IMG/VR virus record: IMGVR_UViG_3300021335_000030
Span: 1-45,275 of that record
From: a virus
Reading direction: 5' to 3' (one strand)
DNA length: 45,275 nucleotides
The notes under the pieces are model-generated. The model was not told the DNA's origin. It searched no databases and worked only from the letters and a program-made list of their open reading frames with translations. The position numbers were made by a program, and so were the translations under genes. Position 1 is the first letter of the stretch, and the number at the start of each line of letters is the position of its first letter. Below are positions 26,628 to 35,883 of the stretch, piece after piece.

Positions 26628-27074
26628 TTATCTTAACCTTGATATAACTGTTGTAAACACTACTATTTCTTTAGTGTTTATTACTTGAAATTCTAAGGTA
26701 ACATCAAGACTGTTTTGATCTGGTCTTGTGTTTACTCCAATTTTTAGAATCTTTGCTCTTGGTTCATACGTTTGAATAGCACGAATAATATTGTTCTTAA
26801 TATCACCTTTGATATCATCATATGCTAATTCAAATAAAAATTCTCTAATATTACCACCGAATTTAGGTAAAAACGGTTTTTCAAAATGATTAGTTTGAAT
26901 AAGATTTTTAATAGCTTGTTTTACTGCTGCCGCATCTCTTTTCTTATAGATCTCGCCATTAGGCTTTGCAGTAAATGTCAAGTCAATGTCAGTATACAGC
27001 TTGCTTCTACTAGTAATAATACTACTAGTATTTAAACTTCCATCTTCTTTTGATAAGACTCTTGTTGTCGCCAT
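26628..27074 (-). CDS. 25: Baseplate wedge subunit gp25
   Basis: A 148-residue homologue of T4 gp25 (132 residues), with the gpW/gp25 fold. Conserved points: 'DIDLTFTAKPNGEIYKKRDA', 'AVKQAIKNLIQTNHFEKPFL', 'FGGNIREFLFEL', and the 'YEPRAKIL' motif (EPR) typical of the family in T4-like tails, contractile injection systems and type VI secretion (TssE). It binds gp6 and gp53 and helps start sheath assembly. A perfect late promoter lies 20 bases upstream (27094-27101). It heads the gp25-gp6-gp7 unit. Confidence 0.92.
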   Translation of the reverse strand: MATTRVLSKEDGSLNTSSIITSRSKLYTDIDLTFTAKPNGEIYKKRDAAAVKQAIKNLIQTNHFEKPFLPKFGGNIREFLFELAYDDIKGDIKNNIIRAIQTYEPRAKILKIGVNTRPDQNSLDVTLEFQVINTKEIVVFTTVISRLR

Positions 27075-27093
27075 TTTACAATCTTTTTCTTTT

Positions 27094-27101
27094 TATTTAT
27101 A
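27094..27101 (-). promoter_or_regulatory. T4-type late promoter TATAAATA
   Basis: A perfect TATAAATA on the minus strand, two bases from the stop of the hub peptidase gene and 20 bases before the gp25 ATG at 27074. It would give a very short leader ahead of gp25, gp6 and the gp7-like gene. Confidence 0.75.
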
Positions 27102-27103
27102 TG

Positions 27104-29683
27104 CTAAGTTTCGATATAATCATTCCAATAAGCATCAAATGAAAGGCCTGCAAATTTAGCATTACTATAGTTCCAAGCATCTCTATCACCAGCTCTCCCT
27201 GTTCTTCTACTTGCTGGTCTTACATCAAGGTGAATGATATTATTACCTAGACCAATTCCAGTAAATCCAACCTTCAATGCAGCGTCTACCAGCTTTCTCC
27301 TCTTTTCATTATTAAAAGATGTAATATCAATATCGATAGCTCTACCATAAAAATGTTGTGATGAAGGAGGATTAGTACTTCTCCCTGTTCCTACTTTTGC
27401 TAAACCATCATTAATTGTGAGAGCTGCACCAAACTCTTTTTGTAACGCAGCATACTCATTGCTCAATAACCTTTGCATATTTTCCAATGCACCTGGCTGT
27501 AAATATGGCGATCCGCCGTTTGTTGAGTAAAGTAATGGTTTAAGAACTTTATTTGTTGTTACACCATATTTTCCACCTTGATCAGGCAATGGATCTACAG
27601 AAGTTGTTTCGGGTAATGTAGGTGATGTAATACACTCAACTAATTCACCGTCTGCCATTTTCTTACCATTAAATTGAGTTTCAACGTTTCTGTTAAATAC
27701 TCCTACCCAATCTTCGTCAATCTCAGGCATAATTATAATAATCTGTGCATCTAATTCTTTATCTGGATCGTAAGTATCATATGACAAAATAAGTTTGTCA
27801 AAGTATAATGTGTCTTTCCAGTATTCAGCTAGGTCAAATATTACTGCAGGGTCTGAGCGGCCTGATAAGTCTACTAGATCATATACAACAGCCTGACCAG
27901 ATAATTTAAGAGCGTTAAGACCCGATGGAGTTTCTGATGGTCCAGGCCTATAAACACCTTCTTGTACTAGTAATCTATAATCTGCAAAGGTGCTTTTATT
28001 AGTAGCTACCGATCTCATTACCTCTGCATGTAAATATAATTGTCTTGCAAGATCTTTGCGTTGTTGTGGATCTTTTATAAACTCTAAATTTGTTGCATGA
28101 CCAGTAGATCCCAAGAACTTTGCCATAGTTACACCAGGTGCCAGTTTAGTTCCCGATGTGATAGCTAATTGAAAGTCAGGATTATAAACAGGATCTGGTA
28201 TTAGATTGGCTTTTAATCTTCTTGGAAGGAAAGGATCTGAAGAAGAAGTTACCTTAACATTACCAAATTTCATTTGTCCAAATTTTGGAGTACTATCTCC
28301 GCTTACTACACGACCTATACCAGTAGGTGCTACTTTTACATAATTAGGAGATAAAACACCTTCAGCGATTGCTCTAGAAGTAAAGTCTTCTACATTTAAA
28401 TTGCTTTGATCTCTTAGTCTCGATCTAACAAGACCAGTTGTTAGATCTAAATTAGATAGTCCGCCGTAAATATTTGTCTTGTCAATATTATTTTTAATAA
28501 AGTCACCATCATCAATTGCGACAATTCTTACACCATTCTGTGATTTTGTTAAATATGTTTCAAGTAATTGTGCTGATGGCATAGCTGTCACTTTAGCATC
28601 AATTGCTGCTGGATCTGCAGCCGTGTTTGTAATAGATCCAGCAGAACCTGTACCACCTCCACCTACAGGGTCAGCATATGCTTGTGATTGTGCAACAGTA
28701 GCAGTTACTGCAACTCCGTTTAGGTCTCCGTGGAAAGTATCAGCGTACATAGCGGTAGCTGTAACATTTTCCTCTGCCCACAATGATGTAGTTTCAAGTG
28801 TAAGAGTTCTAATGTTTTTCTGTGTGTACATGTTATAATTGTACATAATAATATTTTCACCACCTATTGTACCAACATCTCCAAATATTGATAAATTTGT
28901 CGCAGCAGCATTAAGATCTGGTGTTGAAATATTAATTTTATCTTCTGATGTCAGTGTAGTTAAACCACTAGCTACATAGTTTGCTTCACCATCAACGTTG
29001 TTACTATAAACACCCTTGACGTTATTAGAAAACCCACCAAGAGAAGTATTTGTAACTTGACCGACTGATGTACGTGACGATCCACCACCAACAGTTTCAC
29101 CTAAGTTACCACCAACTTTAGTTCTATGTGAGCTAGCTACATCCATGTTATAGCCACCATGGGATTTTACATTAAAGTTAGCGCACTCAACATTAAAGTC
29201 ACCAGTTACTTTGAGATTTAGATTACCTTTATAGACTAGGTTACCTTCACCTTCAACAACAACTGTATGATCATCTGCTGTCAATTCTACTTTATTCTTA
29301 GTAGATGCAACAAGAACTGTACCATCACTACGCAGTTCTACACCCGATCCCGATCTATGCTTAATTAAGATTCTTTCATTACCAGGAGTATCATCAACCT
29401 CAATTACATGTCCTGATAATGTTTCAGATACCTGGTTATATGGATATTCTGATGCACCTTGTTCATTTAATCCAAGTGATAAACCCAGATCCCCACCACC
29501 TGTATATAATTCATTGCGGGCAGCTCCTGTGGCAGCATAGTTTAAGTTTGAGCTAAAGAAATACTCAGACTTTGGATACTGTCCTGTAGGTTCTTCATTA
29601 CTATTATTGTTTACACCCTGAGACACTGTTGTGCCTTCAGATACTGATACACTCTCTTCTAAGTTTTGGCTATTAGTAGTCAT
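27104..29683 (-). CDS. 5: Baseplate hub spike: beta-helix with C-terminal M15 peptidase
   Basis: An 859-residue protein. Residues ~95-240 look like the gp5/VgrG triple-stranded beta-helix: short alternating strands such as 'GVELRSDGTVLVAST', 'VVVEGEGNLVYKGNLNLKV' and repeated 'VGGN/NNVKGVYSNNV'. The long middle, ~330-700, has no recognised domain. Residues ~715-859 are an M15-type DD-/LD-peptidase: 'SSQHFYGRAIDI' gives H777 and D784, and 'IIHLDVRP' gives H818, the three zinc ligands. In T4 the spike gp5 carries a lysozyme; here the spike-like part carries a peptidase and the lysozyme is in another gene. It should cut peptide cross-links during tail penetration. It follows the amidase gene by one base. 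Confidence 0.75.
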   Translation of the reverse strand: MTTNSQNLEESVSVSEGTTVSQGVNNNSNEEPTGQYPKSEYFFSSNLNYAATGAARNELYTGGGDLGLSLGLNEQGASEYPYNQVSETLSGHVIEVDDTPGNERILIKHRSGSGVELRSDGTVLVASTKNKVELTADDHTVVVEGEGNLVYKGNLNLKVTGDFNVECANFNVKSHGGYNMDVASSHRTKVGGNLGETVGGGSSRTSVGQVTNTSLGGFSNNVKGVYSNNVDGEANYVASGLTTLTSEDKINISTPDLNAAATNLSIFGDVGTIGGENIIMYNYNMYTQKNIRTLTLETTSLWAEENVTATAMYADTFHGDLNGVAVTATVAQSQAYADPVGGGGTGSAGSITNTAADPAAIDAKVTAMPSAQLLETYLTKSQNGVRIVAIDDGDFIKNNIDKTNIYGGLSNLDLTTGLVRSRLRDQSNLNVEDFTSRAIAEGVLSPNYVKVAPTGIGRVVSGDSTPKFGQMKFGNVKVTSSSDPFLPRRLKANLIPDPVYNPDFQLAITSGTKLAPGVTMAKFLGSTGHATNLEFIKDPQQRKDLARQLYLHAEVMRSVATNKSTFADYRLLVQEGVYRPGPSETPSGLNALKLSGQAVVYDLVDLSGRSDPAVIFDLAEYWKDTLYFDKLILSYDTYDPDKELDAQIIIIMPEIDEDWVGVFNRNVETQFNGKKMADGELVECITSPTLPETTSVDPLPDQGGKYGVTTNKVLKPLLYSTNGGSPYLQPGALENMQRLLSNEYAALQKEFGAALTINDGLAKVGTGRSTNPPSSQHFYGRAIDIDITSFNNEKRRKLVDAALKVGFTGIGLGNNIIHLDVRPASRRTGRAGDRDAWNYSNAKFAGLSFDAYWNDYIET

Positions 29684-29684
29684 A

Positions 29685-31232
29685 TCAAATCTTCACTTTA
29701 ATTAGTTGTTTACGTGTATATGGTTGTTGCTCAGATGGGTTTTCATAAACGTTTTTCTTACCAAACAAATGCTCCATTTCGTTTATCACATCAAATCCCG
29801 GATCAATTTGACTTCTATCGATATCATTATGGCCCATAATTTGAGCACCTGGCCAAGCTGAATAAGCTATAGCACAGAACTGTTGAAATGATGTTACTTG
29901 TTTTGGTGTAAATGAGTTAGCTGATAAGAATCTTTTATAATCAGAGGTTCCTGTAGGAGCATTAATTCCACCGACAAATGCAATTTGGATTGAATATCTT
30001 TCATGATTATTATTTAGAGCCCCACCTTGGTAACTAACTGGTCTTCCACGCTGTATTGAACCATCTCTACGAATCAGATAGTGATAAGGTATTGAACTAC
30101 CATTTCTACTTAATAGCGTTTGTATTTCTTCAGAACCCACATCTTGGTTATTGAAGTGCTCTGTCCAGTGTACAATAATTTCCGTTACTTCACGATTTAT
30201 ACTTTTTAGATCTACTTCTAATTCTTCAATAGAAGACACATATGAGAAATTATGGCTACTAGGTGTATTTTCATAATCCCAAGTTTTTTCGCCTGTATCA
30301 ATTTGTGTCGATGTTAATAATTCACCGGATTCAGTTAATACATTACTACTAATTCTATTATCAATTCCACTTAATCTCTCGCGTATAACTCCACGTGGCA
30401 AATCAGAATATTTTTCCAAAAACGCTACAGCTTGATTAATTTGCGTTTGTGTTTTAGCTGATGTCAGATTTAATACAAAAGCCATATCAGATTCTGGTAA
30501 CTCAATTCTTATTCCATCTTTGATAGTGAGAGATCCTACAATAGATCTGCCATTACCCGTTAACTGCTCAGATATATTTTCAACAATTGAACCAAATCCT
30601 TTGTTTATAGCATCATTAATTCCAATTACAGTTTTAGATAGTTGTCCTAACATATTAGCTCTAAAGTTATTAAAGCTAGCTAATACATTTGTGACTGCAC
30701 CGACAATAGGATTGATCAATTCATTAAATGATGTTTCAAATAGCTCGAAGGTTTTATCCTCTAGATTTTGCATTTCACCCAATACATTTCTAATCTGACC
30801 ACTACTAGCACCTGTAGCCCTTTTAGTTTGATATGCTATGGCCTCTGGATCTGAAGATGTAATTCGTGTTTGTAAGAATCCATCTTGTACACTAGTTCCG
30901 GTCAAAGCCTCTAGATCTGTTCTATTATTACCAACCTCTAAAACTAATTTATTTTTTAGGCCTGGTACATTTTTTGTAAGTTGAGTAATTGCTAATGCAG
31001 CAATAAGTTGTTCGGGTCGCGAGCCTTGTACAGCCTCTACTACATCGTCTGCTTGTTGAGTCAGGGCTTGAAATCCAGCTACAACACCTAAAAGTCGTGT
31101 GCCTAACTTACTAGTCTTAGAAACAACATTTTGTTCAAATGAGCGGACAGCATTACTTACGGCGTTTTCTACACCAGCATTTCTTTCAATACGCTGTAAT
31201 CTCTTTTCAACTTCAATAGGTTCAAATGGCAT
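29685..31232 (-). CDS. Tail-associated N-acetylmuramoyl-L-alanine amidase (515 aa)
   Basis: The N-terminal ~330 residues are mostly helical and of unknown fold, with an early coiled coil (IEVEKRLQRIERNAG) that suggests a structural/hub-binding role. The C-terminal ~170 residues are an Amidase_2 (T7 lysozyme-like) domain: 'EIIVHWTEHF' with H355, 'IPYHYLIRRDGSIQRGRP' (Y383-H384), and 'MGHNDIDRSQIDPGFD' with H468 and D477 as the remaining zinc ligands (Asp in place of the Cys of T7 lysozyme). The reaction is cleavage between MurNAc and L-Ala. It overlaps the lysozyme gene stop by one base (TAATG) and lies among hub genes, so it is likely a virion enzyme and not a holin-linked lysis enzyme. Confidence 0.78.
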   Translation of the reverse strand: MPFEPIEVEKRLQRIERNAGVENAVSNAVRSFEQNVVSKTSKLGTRLLGVVAGFQALTQQADDVVEAVQGSRPEQLIAALAITQLTKNVPGLKNKLVLEVGNNRTDLEALTGTSVQDGFLQTRITSSDPEAIAYQTKRATGASSGQIRNVLGEMQNLEDKTFELFETSFNELINPIVGAVTNVLASFNNFRANMLGQLSKTVIGINDAINKGFGSIVENISEQLTGNGRSIVGSLTIKDGIRIELPESDMAFVLNLTSAKTQTQINQAVAFLEKYSDLPRGVIRERLSGIDNRISSNVLTESGELLTSTQIDTGEKTWDYENTPSSHNFSYVSSIEELEVDLKSINREVTEIIVHWTEHFNNQDVGSEEIQTLLSRNGSSIPYHYLIRRDGSIQRGRPVSYQGGALNNNHERYSIQIAFVGGINAPTGTSDYKRFLSANSFTPKQVTSFQQFCAIAYSAWPGAQIMGHNDIDRSQIDPGFDVINEMEHLFGKKNVYENPSEQQPYTRKQLIKVKI

Positions 31233-32194
31233 TACCCGGCCCCCGCACTAATGTTATTATTATATTGGTCATACGCAGTTTTAGCGAAGCCTTCTCTTTT
31301 TGTTATTTCTTTCGCAGTAATTTGAGGTCTTTCATAATATTTCATAAAGATCCAGGTTGAGTTTTTATCATCCTTACCACCAGTAAACTTTGTACACTTT
31401 ACTAACCGAGACTTACCAAAATAAGCATAGTTATTCAATTCATAGATTATGTATTGTAGCTGAACACTGAAGTTTCTCCAATCATAATTATTTCTACTAG
31501 CGAATAATTTTAACTCCTGAAGTCTTCCACCTGCTGGATTCCACTGCGCAAGTCCCTGTGATGACTCACCACTTACTGATGAAACAATAGTAGTATTAAA
31601 TCCAGACTCAGCCTCTAAATTGCCAACTATTCCTGCTGCTTGAGCAGGCGTATAACCATTATCTACGAAGAAAATCATGCTAGCTAGTCTCTTTTGACCT
31701 GTAGTAGCTTCTGTTTGATTGCGTGGATCAAATACGTCAGAATAACTTGTTGGGTTATTAACATCTAAATTCTTAACAGAGTTACGTACAACTGAGCCAT
31801 CAACCCCGCTATTTGCACCTTGATTTATATTCGGTGCTGTTTGATTTAAAGCTGCTCTTCTCTTTTGCTGTAATGTTGGATTCTCTATTTGATTTAAATG
31901 GCCTATAACAAGCGGTAATTGAGAAGTCCTACCATCTAAAAAAATACCGAATACAAGAGCACCAGGTAGAAGCTGAGGTATTTTACCAATTCCGGAAGTG
32001 CCACCTTCAGTGGTTGGTAAAACAGTGGAAGCCCAGGGTAATGATGACTGTGGCACCTCCTCTTGTTTTGACGAATGAATACCACGAATATGAACTTGTA
32101 CTCTACCTAATTTATCGGGATCTTTATTGTCAATAACTCTAGCAATGAACCATCTGATGTTATCACCATAAAAACTACTTTCTAATAGATTCAT
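31232..32194 (-). CDS. 5: Hub OB-fold protein with tail lysozyme domain, gp5 N-terminal type
   Basis: A 320-residue protein. Residues ~10-102 are the gp5-type OB-fold: 'IRWFIARVIDNKDPDKLGRV', 'VHIRGIHS', 'LPWASTVLP' and 'LVFGIFLDGRTSQLPLVIGH', which in T4 binds gp27. Residues ~168-265 match phage tail lysozyme domains: 'FFVDNGYTPAQAAGIVGNLE' with the catalytic Glu in 'NLEAESGF', then 'SSQGLAQWNPAGGRLQEL'. The enzyme would cut the glycan strand of peptidoglycan. The beta-helix of T4 gp5 is absent here and appears to be encoded separately at 27104-29683. The ATG overlaps the gp27-like stop (TAATG). Confidence 0.78.
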   Translation of the reverse strand: MNLLESSFYGDNIRWFIARVIDNKDPDKLGRVQVHIRGIHSSKQEEVPQSSLPWASTVLPTTEGGTSGIGKIPQLLPGALVFGIFLDGRTSQLPLVIGHLNQIENPTLQQKRRAALNQTAPNINQGANSGVDGSVVRNSVKNLDVNNPTSYSDVFDPRNQTEATTGQKRLASMIFFVDNGYTPAQAAGIVGNLEAESGFNTTIVSSVSGESSQGLAQWNPAGGRLQELKLFASRNNYDWRNFSVQLQYIIYELNNYAYFGKSRLVKCTKFTGGKDDKNSTWIFMKYYERPQITAKEITKREGFAKTAYDQYNNNISAGAG

Positions 32195-33582
32195 TATGTA
32201 ATCCTTCTATTAGATATTCTAGAACACGATAAAGAAACAGTGTGTTTCTGGTCTGTTATATTAAATATATGACGTTTAGTATTAATTATAAATGAACCTG
32301 ATCTCTTATAATCAGACCGGTCTACTTGGGTATCAACCATCTCATTTTTAAATATTACTATTTCTATTTGGTTACCGACAGATGTTGTTATATCACCTGT
32401 TAAGAACTTTAAACCTGGTACATGAATTTCCATATTATTCTTTAATAATAACTGTTGTATCGCAAACTTGAACATTTTTAATTTATATGCCGATGGGTCA
32501 TTTTCATAAGTCCAATTTGATACATTCTCATTATAAGGAAATGTTCTTCCACCCCCAACTTGATTAAAATTAACTGTATCAAAATCGCCAAGTCTAGAAG
32601 TATTAACGCCGTTTGGATCAGCTACAAATGAATTATCTAATAACACATTATCTTGGCTTGTCCTTATAACAGACGCACCTAATAATTGCTGATATACAGA
32701 ATTTACGTTATGGTTATAACTAATCTCTTCCCCTGTTGTCATATCAGTTGTTGTAAAATTAGAACCTAAAGCACCAAGCTCTGATAACATCAATGTGTCT
32801 TCTTGATTATTTGTTTCTACATTGTATATAGATCTTGCTTGTAAAAGAACAGATCCTGATTTTAAAGGAGAATTATCCACATCCCCCATACCATTCGCCA
32901 TTCCTTGATCATACTGAAATGGCTCACTGGCGTTAAAAGAGTTTCTTGTCATTATAGTGTCTAAATCGGCAAGAACTAAATTATCAGAGTTTATGGTAGA
33001 ATATAAAAAATATGGACTGCCATTTTCGGTTGTCATCTTATCTAAAACCATACCAATAGCCTGAAATGGATTGAGGTAAGGTACTAATAGTCTAAAGCTA
33101 CTTTGGTATGAAGCTTTATATGTTTTAAACTTGTTAAATAAGGATTTACCTAGTTTATCATTCAATATTTTAGCAATAATTTCTTCACCCTTACCATCAT
33201 ATGATTTGCTAAAATTTTGTACATTATTATAGAATCCAATATCCTCTATTAGATTAAACAATAACATAGAAGTATTATCATTAGACTTATTAATTTTTTC
33301 AAGTCTGTTCATTATAAATGTTTTAGATATAGTTTGAGCACCATTGACAGGAAGTGATAGATCTATTTCTAATCTTTCGGTACCTTGAAAATCAGCAGCT
33401 GTAAATAAGCCATTATCATCGAGAATCAATATAGATCCCGTAAGATAAGGCATATTAATATTTTCGAATATATTGACTTCAATTGTGACTTGTTTTATAT
33501 CAATAAATTCTCTGAATCTTTCAGAGGTGATACGTATCCGGTCTATAGAAAAGTCTTCTGCTGACTGTACTTCTTTAACCAT
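32194..33582 (-). CDS. 27: Baseplate hub subunit, gp27-like
   Basis: A 462-residue homologue of the T4 gp27 hub type (391 residues) and of related phage D-protein/VgrG bases. The N-terminus 'IKQVTIEVNIFENINMPYLT' plus 'GSILILDDNGLFTAADFQGT' and 'RLEIDL' is the first tube-like domain. 'GEEIIAKILNDKLGKS', 'FQAIGMVLDKM' and 'GSPYFLYSTINSDNL' follow the family pattern. The last ~60 residues (VPGLKFLTGDITTSVGNQI ... HTVSLSCSRI) form the second tube domain. Position directly before the OB-fold lysozyme protein agrees: gp27 and gp5 form the (gp27)3-(gp5)3 hub. It overlaps the gp53 stop by 8 bases. Confidence 0.82.
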   Translation of the reverse strand: MVKEVQSAEDFSIDRIRITSERFREFIDIKQVTIEVNIFENINMPYLTGSILILDDNGLFTAADFQGTERLEIDLSLPVNGAQTISKTFIMNRLEKINKSNDNTSMLLFNLIEDIGFYNNVQNFSKSYDGKGEEIIAKILNDKLGKSLFNKFKTYKASYQSSFRLLVPYLNPFQAIGMVLDKMTTENGSPYFLYSTINSDNLVLADLDTIMTRNSFNASEPFQYDQGMANGMGDVDNSPLKSGSVLLQARSIYNVETNNQEDTLMLSELGALGSNFTTTDMTTGEEISYNHNVNSVYQQLLGASVIRTSQDNVLLDNSFVADPNGVNTSRLGDFDTVNFNQVGGGRTFPYNENVSNWTYENDPSAYKLKMFKFAIQQLLLKNNMEIHVPGLKFLTGDITTSVGNQIEIVIFKNEMVDTQVDRSDYKRSGSFIINTKRHIFNITDQKHTVSLSCSRISNRRIT

Positions 33583-34882
33583 TCTGTTCTCTTAATAATT
33601 TTTGGAACTCATTAAATACTTGAGCTGCAACTCCTGGTTTTAAAACATTTATGCTTTTTAATTCGTCATTTTGTCTTTCTAATCTATCGTAGTAACTAAC
33701 AGCGCTTAAAGCTCCAACTGACCTATCAAAGGGATCAATATCTACCCATTCACCATCAGAGTTTTCATAATGATGCACAGCATCGTATTGATTAGCTACT
33801 CCATCTACAGTTAAATATTTTAAATCACCTGCATCAAAATCGCGCCAGTTAGCAATGTTAGGAACAGAAATTAATTGACTTGTGGAAAATGTTGAGCTAG
33901 ATAAAACAGCAGTAGCTGTAGCTGTAGTACCTGTATTACCGTATGGCACCCAGTCAGGATAAGTAGTGTAGTTTTCTAAAATATTTTGTCTTAGTGCAGT
34001 TCTAATTCTAGCTCTTGTATCAACATCAACGCTATTAACATTATTATTAAAATCTCTGATTAGTTGTGAATCAGCTATTGTTAAAGATCCATTTCTATTA
34101 ACATCGCCTCTTTTATATCCATTAAATGTTTCATTTAAAAAGTCATAATATACTCCAGTAGTCAGCGTGCCGGCAATTATTGCATCAAGCTTAGTTGCCA
34201 CGTCTTCATAATCTACTATACTTGGTTCTGTAATGGAAACAGTTGGGGCGTGTTCATAACCAGAACCACCACTAATGATTGTGAAGCCATTAACCTCACC
34301 ACCTGATATTTGTGCCGAAGCAAGAGCCTGAACTATAGCTTCTTCATGCCTTTCCCCATGTTCATCTGTAATTGTTACAGTGGGTATTTGCGTATAACCT
34401 GCACCGCCATCTGTTACAGTTATACTTCTAACTTCGACTATTGGTTTAACTATCAAATGTCCTAAGTCTAAATTTTTTTCTAAAATAACACCTATAGAAG
34501 AAGGATTAGAGATAGAACCTTGAATAACAATATCACCCCTGTACATTCTGTCATGCATAGCATCAGATGTGGTAATCACTTTATTAGGATAATATTCTTT
34601 AGATTTTGTTTGTAACTCTTGAAATGTTAGTGGCCAACCTTGTCTACGAATTTTTTCATTTAAAAGGTAAAACATCCAATAATAATCAGTCGTACCATAC
34701 AGTCTAAATGAAAGAGCATCAGGTCTCTCGCCATCTTTAATCTCATATTTTTCATAAAAACTTGCATCATCAGCAATCTGATCTATCAGATCAATATATG
34801 CTGTTAAATTTTGAAATTGAGCTGGATCAATCTCATTACCGAAATAATATGGAATAATGGGGAAGTTTCTAAAATAAGCCAT
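33575..34882 (-). CDS. 53: Baseplate wedge subunit gp53, enlarged with dockerin-like EF-hand
   Basis: The first ~115 residues match T4 gp53: 'PDALSFRLYGTTDYYWMFYL' corresponds to T4 'PEEVANAIYGNPQLYWVLLM', and 'GWPLTFQELQ' to 'YGWITSQEA'. At 435 residues it is more than twice T4's 196. The insertion has two Gly-rich beta modules ('GAGYTQIPTVTI', 'GSGYEHAPTVSI', residues ~158-220) and, at residues 259-271, 'GDVNRNGSLTIAD', a calcium loop of the dockerin type with D260, N262, N264, S266 and D271. The gp53 C-terminus resumes with 'QNDELKSINVLKP'. gp53 holds neighbouring wedges together. The ATG overlaps the gp48 stop (TAATG at 34882). Confidence 0.85.
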   Translation of the reverse strand: MAYFRNFPIIPYYFGNEIDPAQFQNLTAYIDLIDQIADDASFYEKYEIKDGERPDALSFRLYGTTDYYWMFYLLNEKIRRQGWPLTFQELQTKSKEYYPNKVITTSDAMHDRMYRGDIVIQGSISNPSSIGVILEKNLDLGHLIVKPIVEVRSITVTDGGAGYTQIPTVTITDEHGERHEEAIVQALASAQISGGEVNGFTIISGGSGYEHAPTVSITEPSIVDYEDVATKLDAIIAGTLTTGVYYDFLNETFNGYKRGDVNRNGSLTIADSQLIRDFNNNVNSVDVDTRARIRTALRQNILENYTTYPDWVPYGNTGTTATATAVLSSSTFSTSQLISVPNIANWRDFDAGDLKYLTVDGVANQYDAVHHYENSDGEWVDIDPFDRSVGALSAVSYYDRLERQNDELKSINVLKPGVAAQVFNEFQKLLREQNG

Positions 34883-35883
34883 TAGTAACCTTTCACAATG
34901 TCTTGTCTTCTGAGTGCTCTTTCTTCAGTAAATGTTAGTGTAATATCAATTTCTGGAAACTCACCATCTTTATGGAAAGACATACTATTTGGGTTATAGT
35001 TTGTATCAAAACCTTGTAAGAAACATGGAAGAATTTTAGATGCTACAGGTTCGCCGTCATATGCCATTTCAATTAAGAACTTGTTTGGATATCTGTAGCC
35101 AATAGAGAAACCTGTATTATTTTCTAGTAGATCTTCGGGGTACATGTTTTTTCTAAAGAATCTGATAATATTCTTAATCTCTTCAGCTTCTTTTTGATCA
35201 TTTGGAATTAGTTTAAATGTAAAACCAAATGTTCGTTGAACTACACCGCGTAGTAATGATCTACGATTAGGGTTTAATGTTATACCTTGTGTTACTTCTA
35301 AAGCACCAGCAATAGGTTCAGAAAATTTTCCAATTGCTCTTTGAGCATATAGAGCGGTTGTTTCGTCTGTAATTGTACCTTTAAATGCATCAACAACTGA
35401 TTCAATACTTTCAAACACTTGTTTCCCTGCCGCGGCAGCAGCGCCTGCTATGTCTTGAGGATTTTTTCTTAATATTTGTTCAGCTGCTGTACCCACCGCA
35501 CCAAATGCAACGTTTTGATAATCAATACCATCTCTGAATGATAGAGATGTAGGTAGATGCATAGTGACTGATCCGACAGGATCATGGTCAACACCGTTAT
35601 ATTCTAAAGTTCTAAAGTTACCACCAAGTAAAGCCTCTAGATCATTAAAAAAGTCCAAAAATTCATCAAGTTCATTTAATAGATTACCCAAGGGATTTGT
35701 TGATCCTGACACATTAGCATTGCCAATGATACTTGAACCAATAGTTTGATAATCAGCTTTAAGGGCTGTAAACTTCACTGTTCCCTTATATTCTGATTGA
35801 TGGCTTAGTGGATATCTAAACTTTGGATTACCTACGTCTTCTAACTCATCCAGAAAATCAGATATTGTATCTATTACATCCAT
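34882..35883 (-). CDS. 48: Baseplate tail-tube cap gp48
   Basis: A 333-residue homologue of T4 gp48 (364 residues), which caps the hub and starts the tail tube with gp54. Recognisable parts are 'SVTMHLPTSLSFRDGIDYQN', 'RSLLRGVVQRTFGFTFKLIP', 'KEAEEIKNIIRFFRKNMYP' and the beta C-terminus 'DITLTFTEERALRRQDIV'. I take the ATG at 35883 as the start because AGGAC lies 6 bases upstream; an upstream in-frame ATG at 35967 would place the beginning inside the intergenic promoter region and inside gp4 on the other strand. It is the first gene of the long minus-strand structural unit, behind a perfect late promoter. Confidence 0.88.
   Translation of the reverse strand: MDVIDTISDFLDELEDVGNPKFRYPLSHQSEYKGTVKFTALKADYQTIGSSIIGNANVSGSTNPLGNLLNELDEFLDFFNDLEALLGGNFRTLEYNGVDHDPVGSVTMHLPTSLSFRDGIDYQNVAFGAVGTAAEQILRKNPQDIAGAAAAAGKQVFESIESVVDAFKGTITDETTALYAQRAIGKFSEPIAGALEVTQGITLNPNRRSLLRGVVQRTFGFTFKLIPNDQKEAEEIKNIIRFFRKNMYPEDLLENNTGFSIGYRYPNKFLIEMAYDGEPVASKILPCFLQGFDTNYNPNSMSFHKDGEFPEIDITLTFTEERALRRQDIVKGY

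Noticed and set aside
29685-31232. The amidase gene as a lysis endolysin
   Set aside because: It sits between hub genes with a large structural N-terminal region and a late hub operon; no holin or spanin is adjacent.
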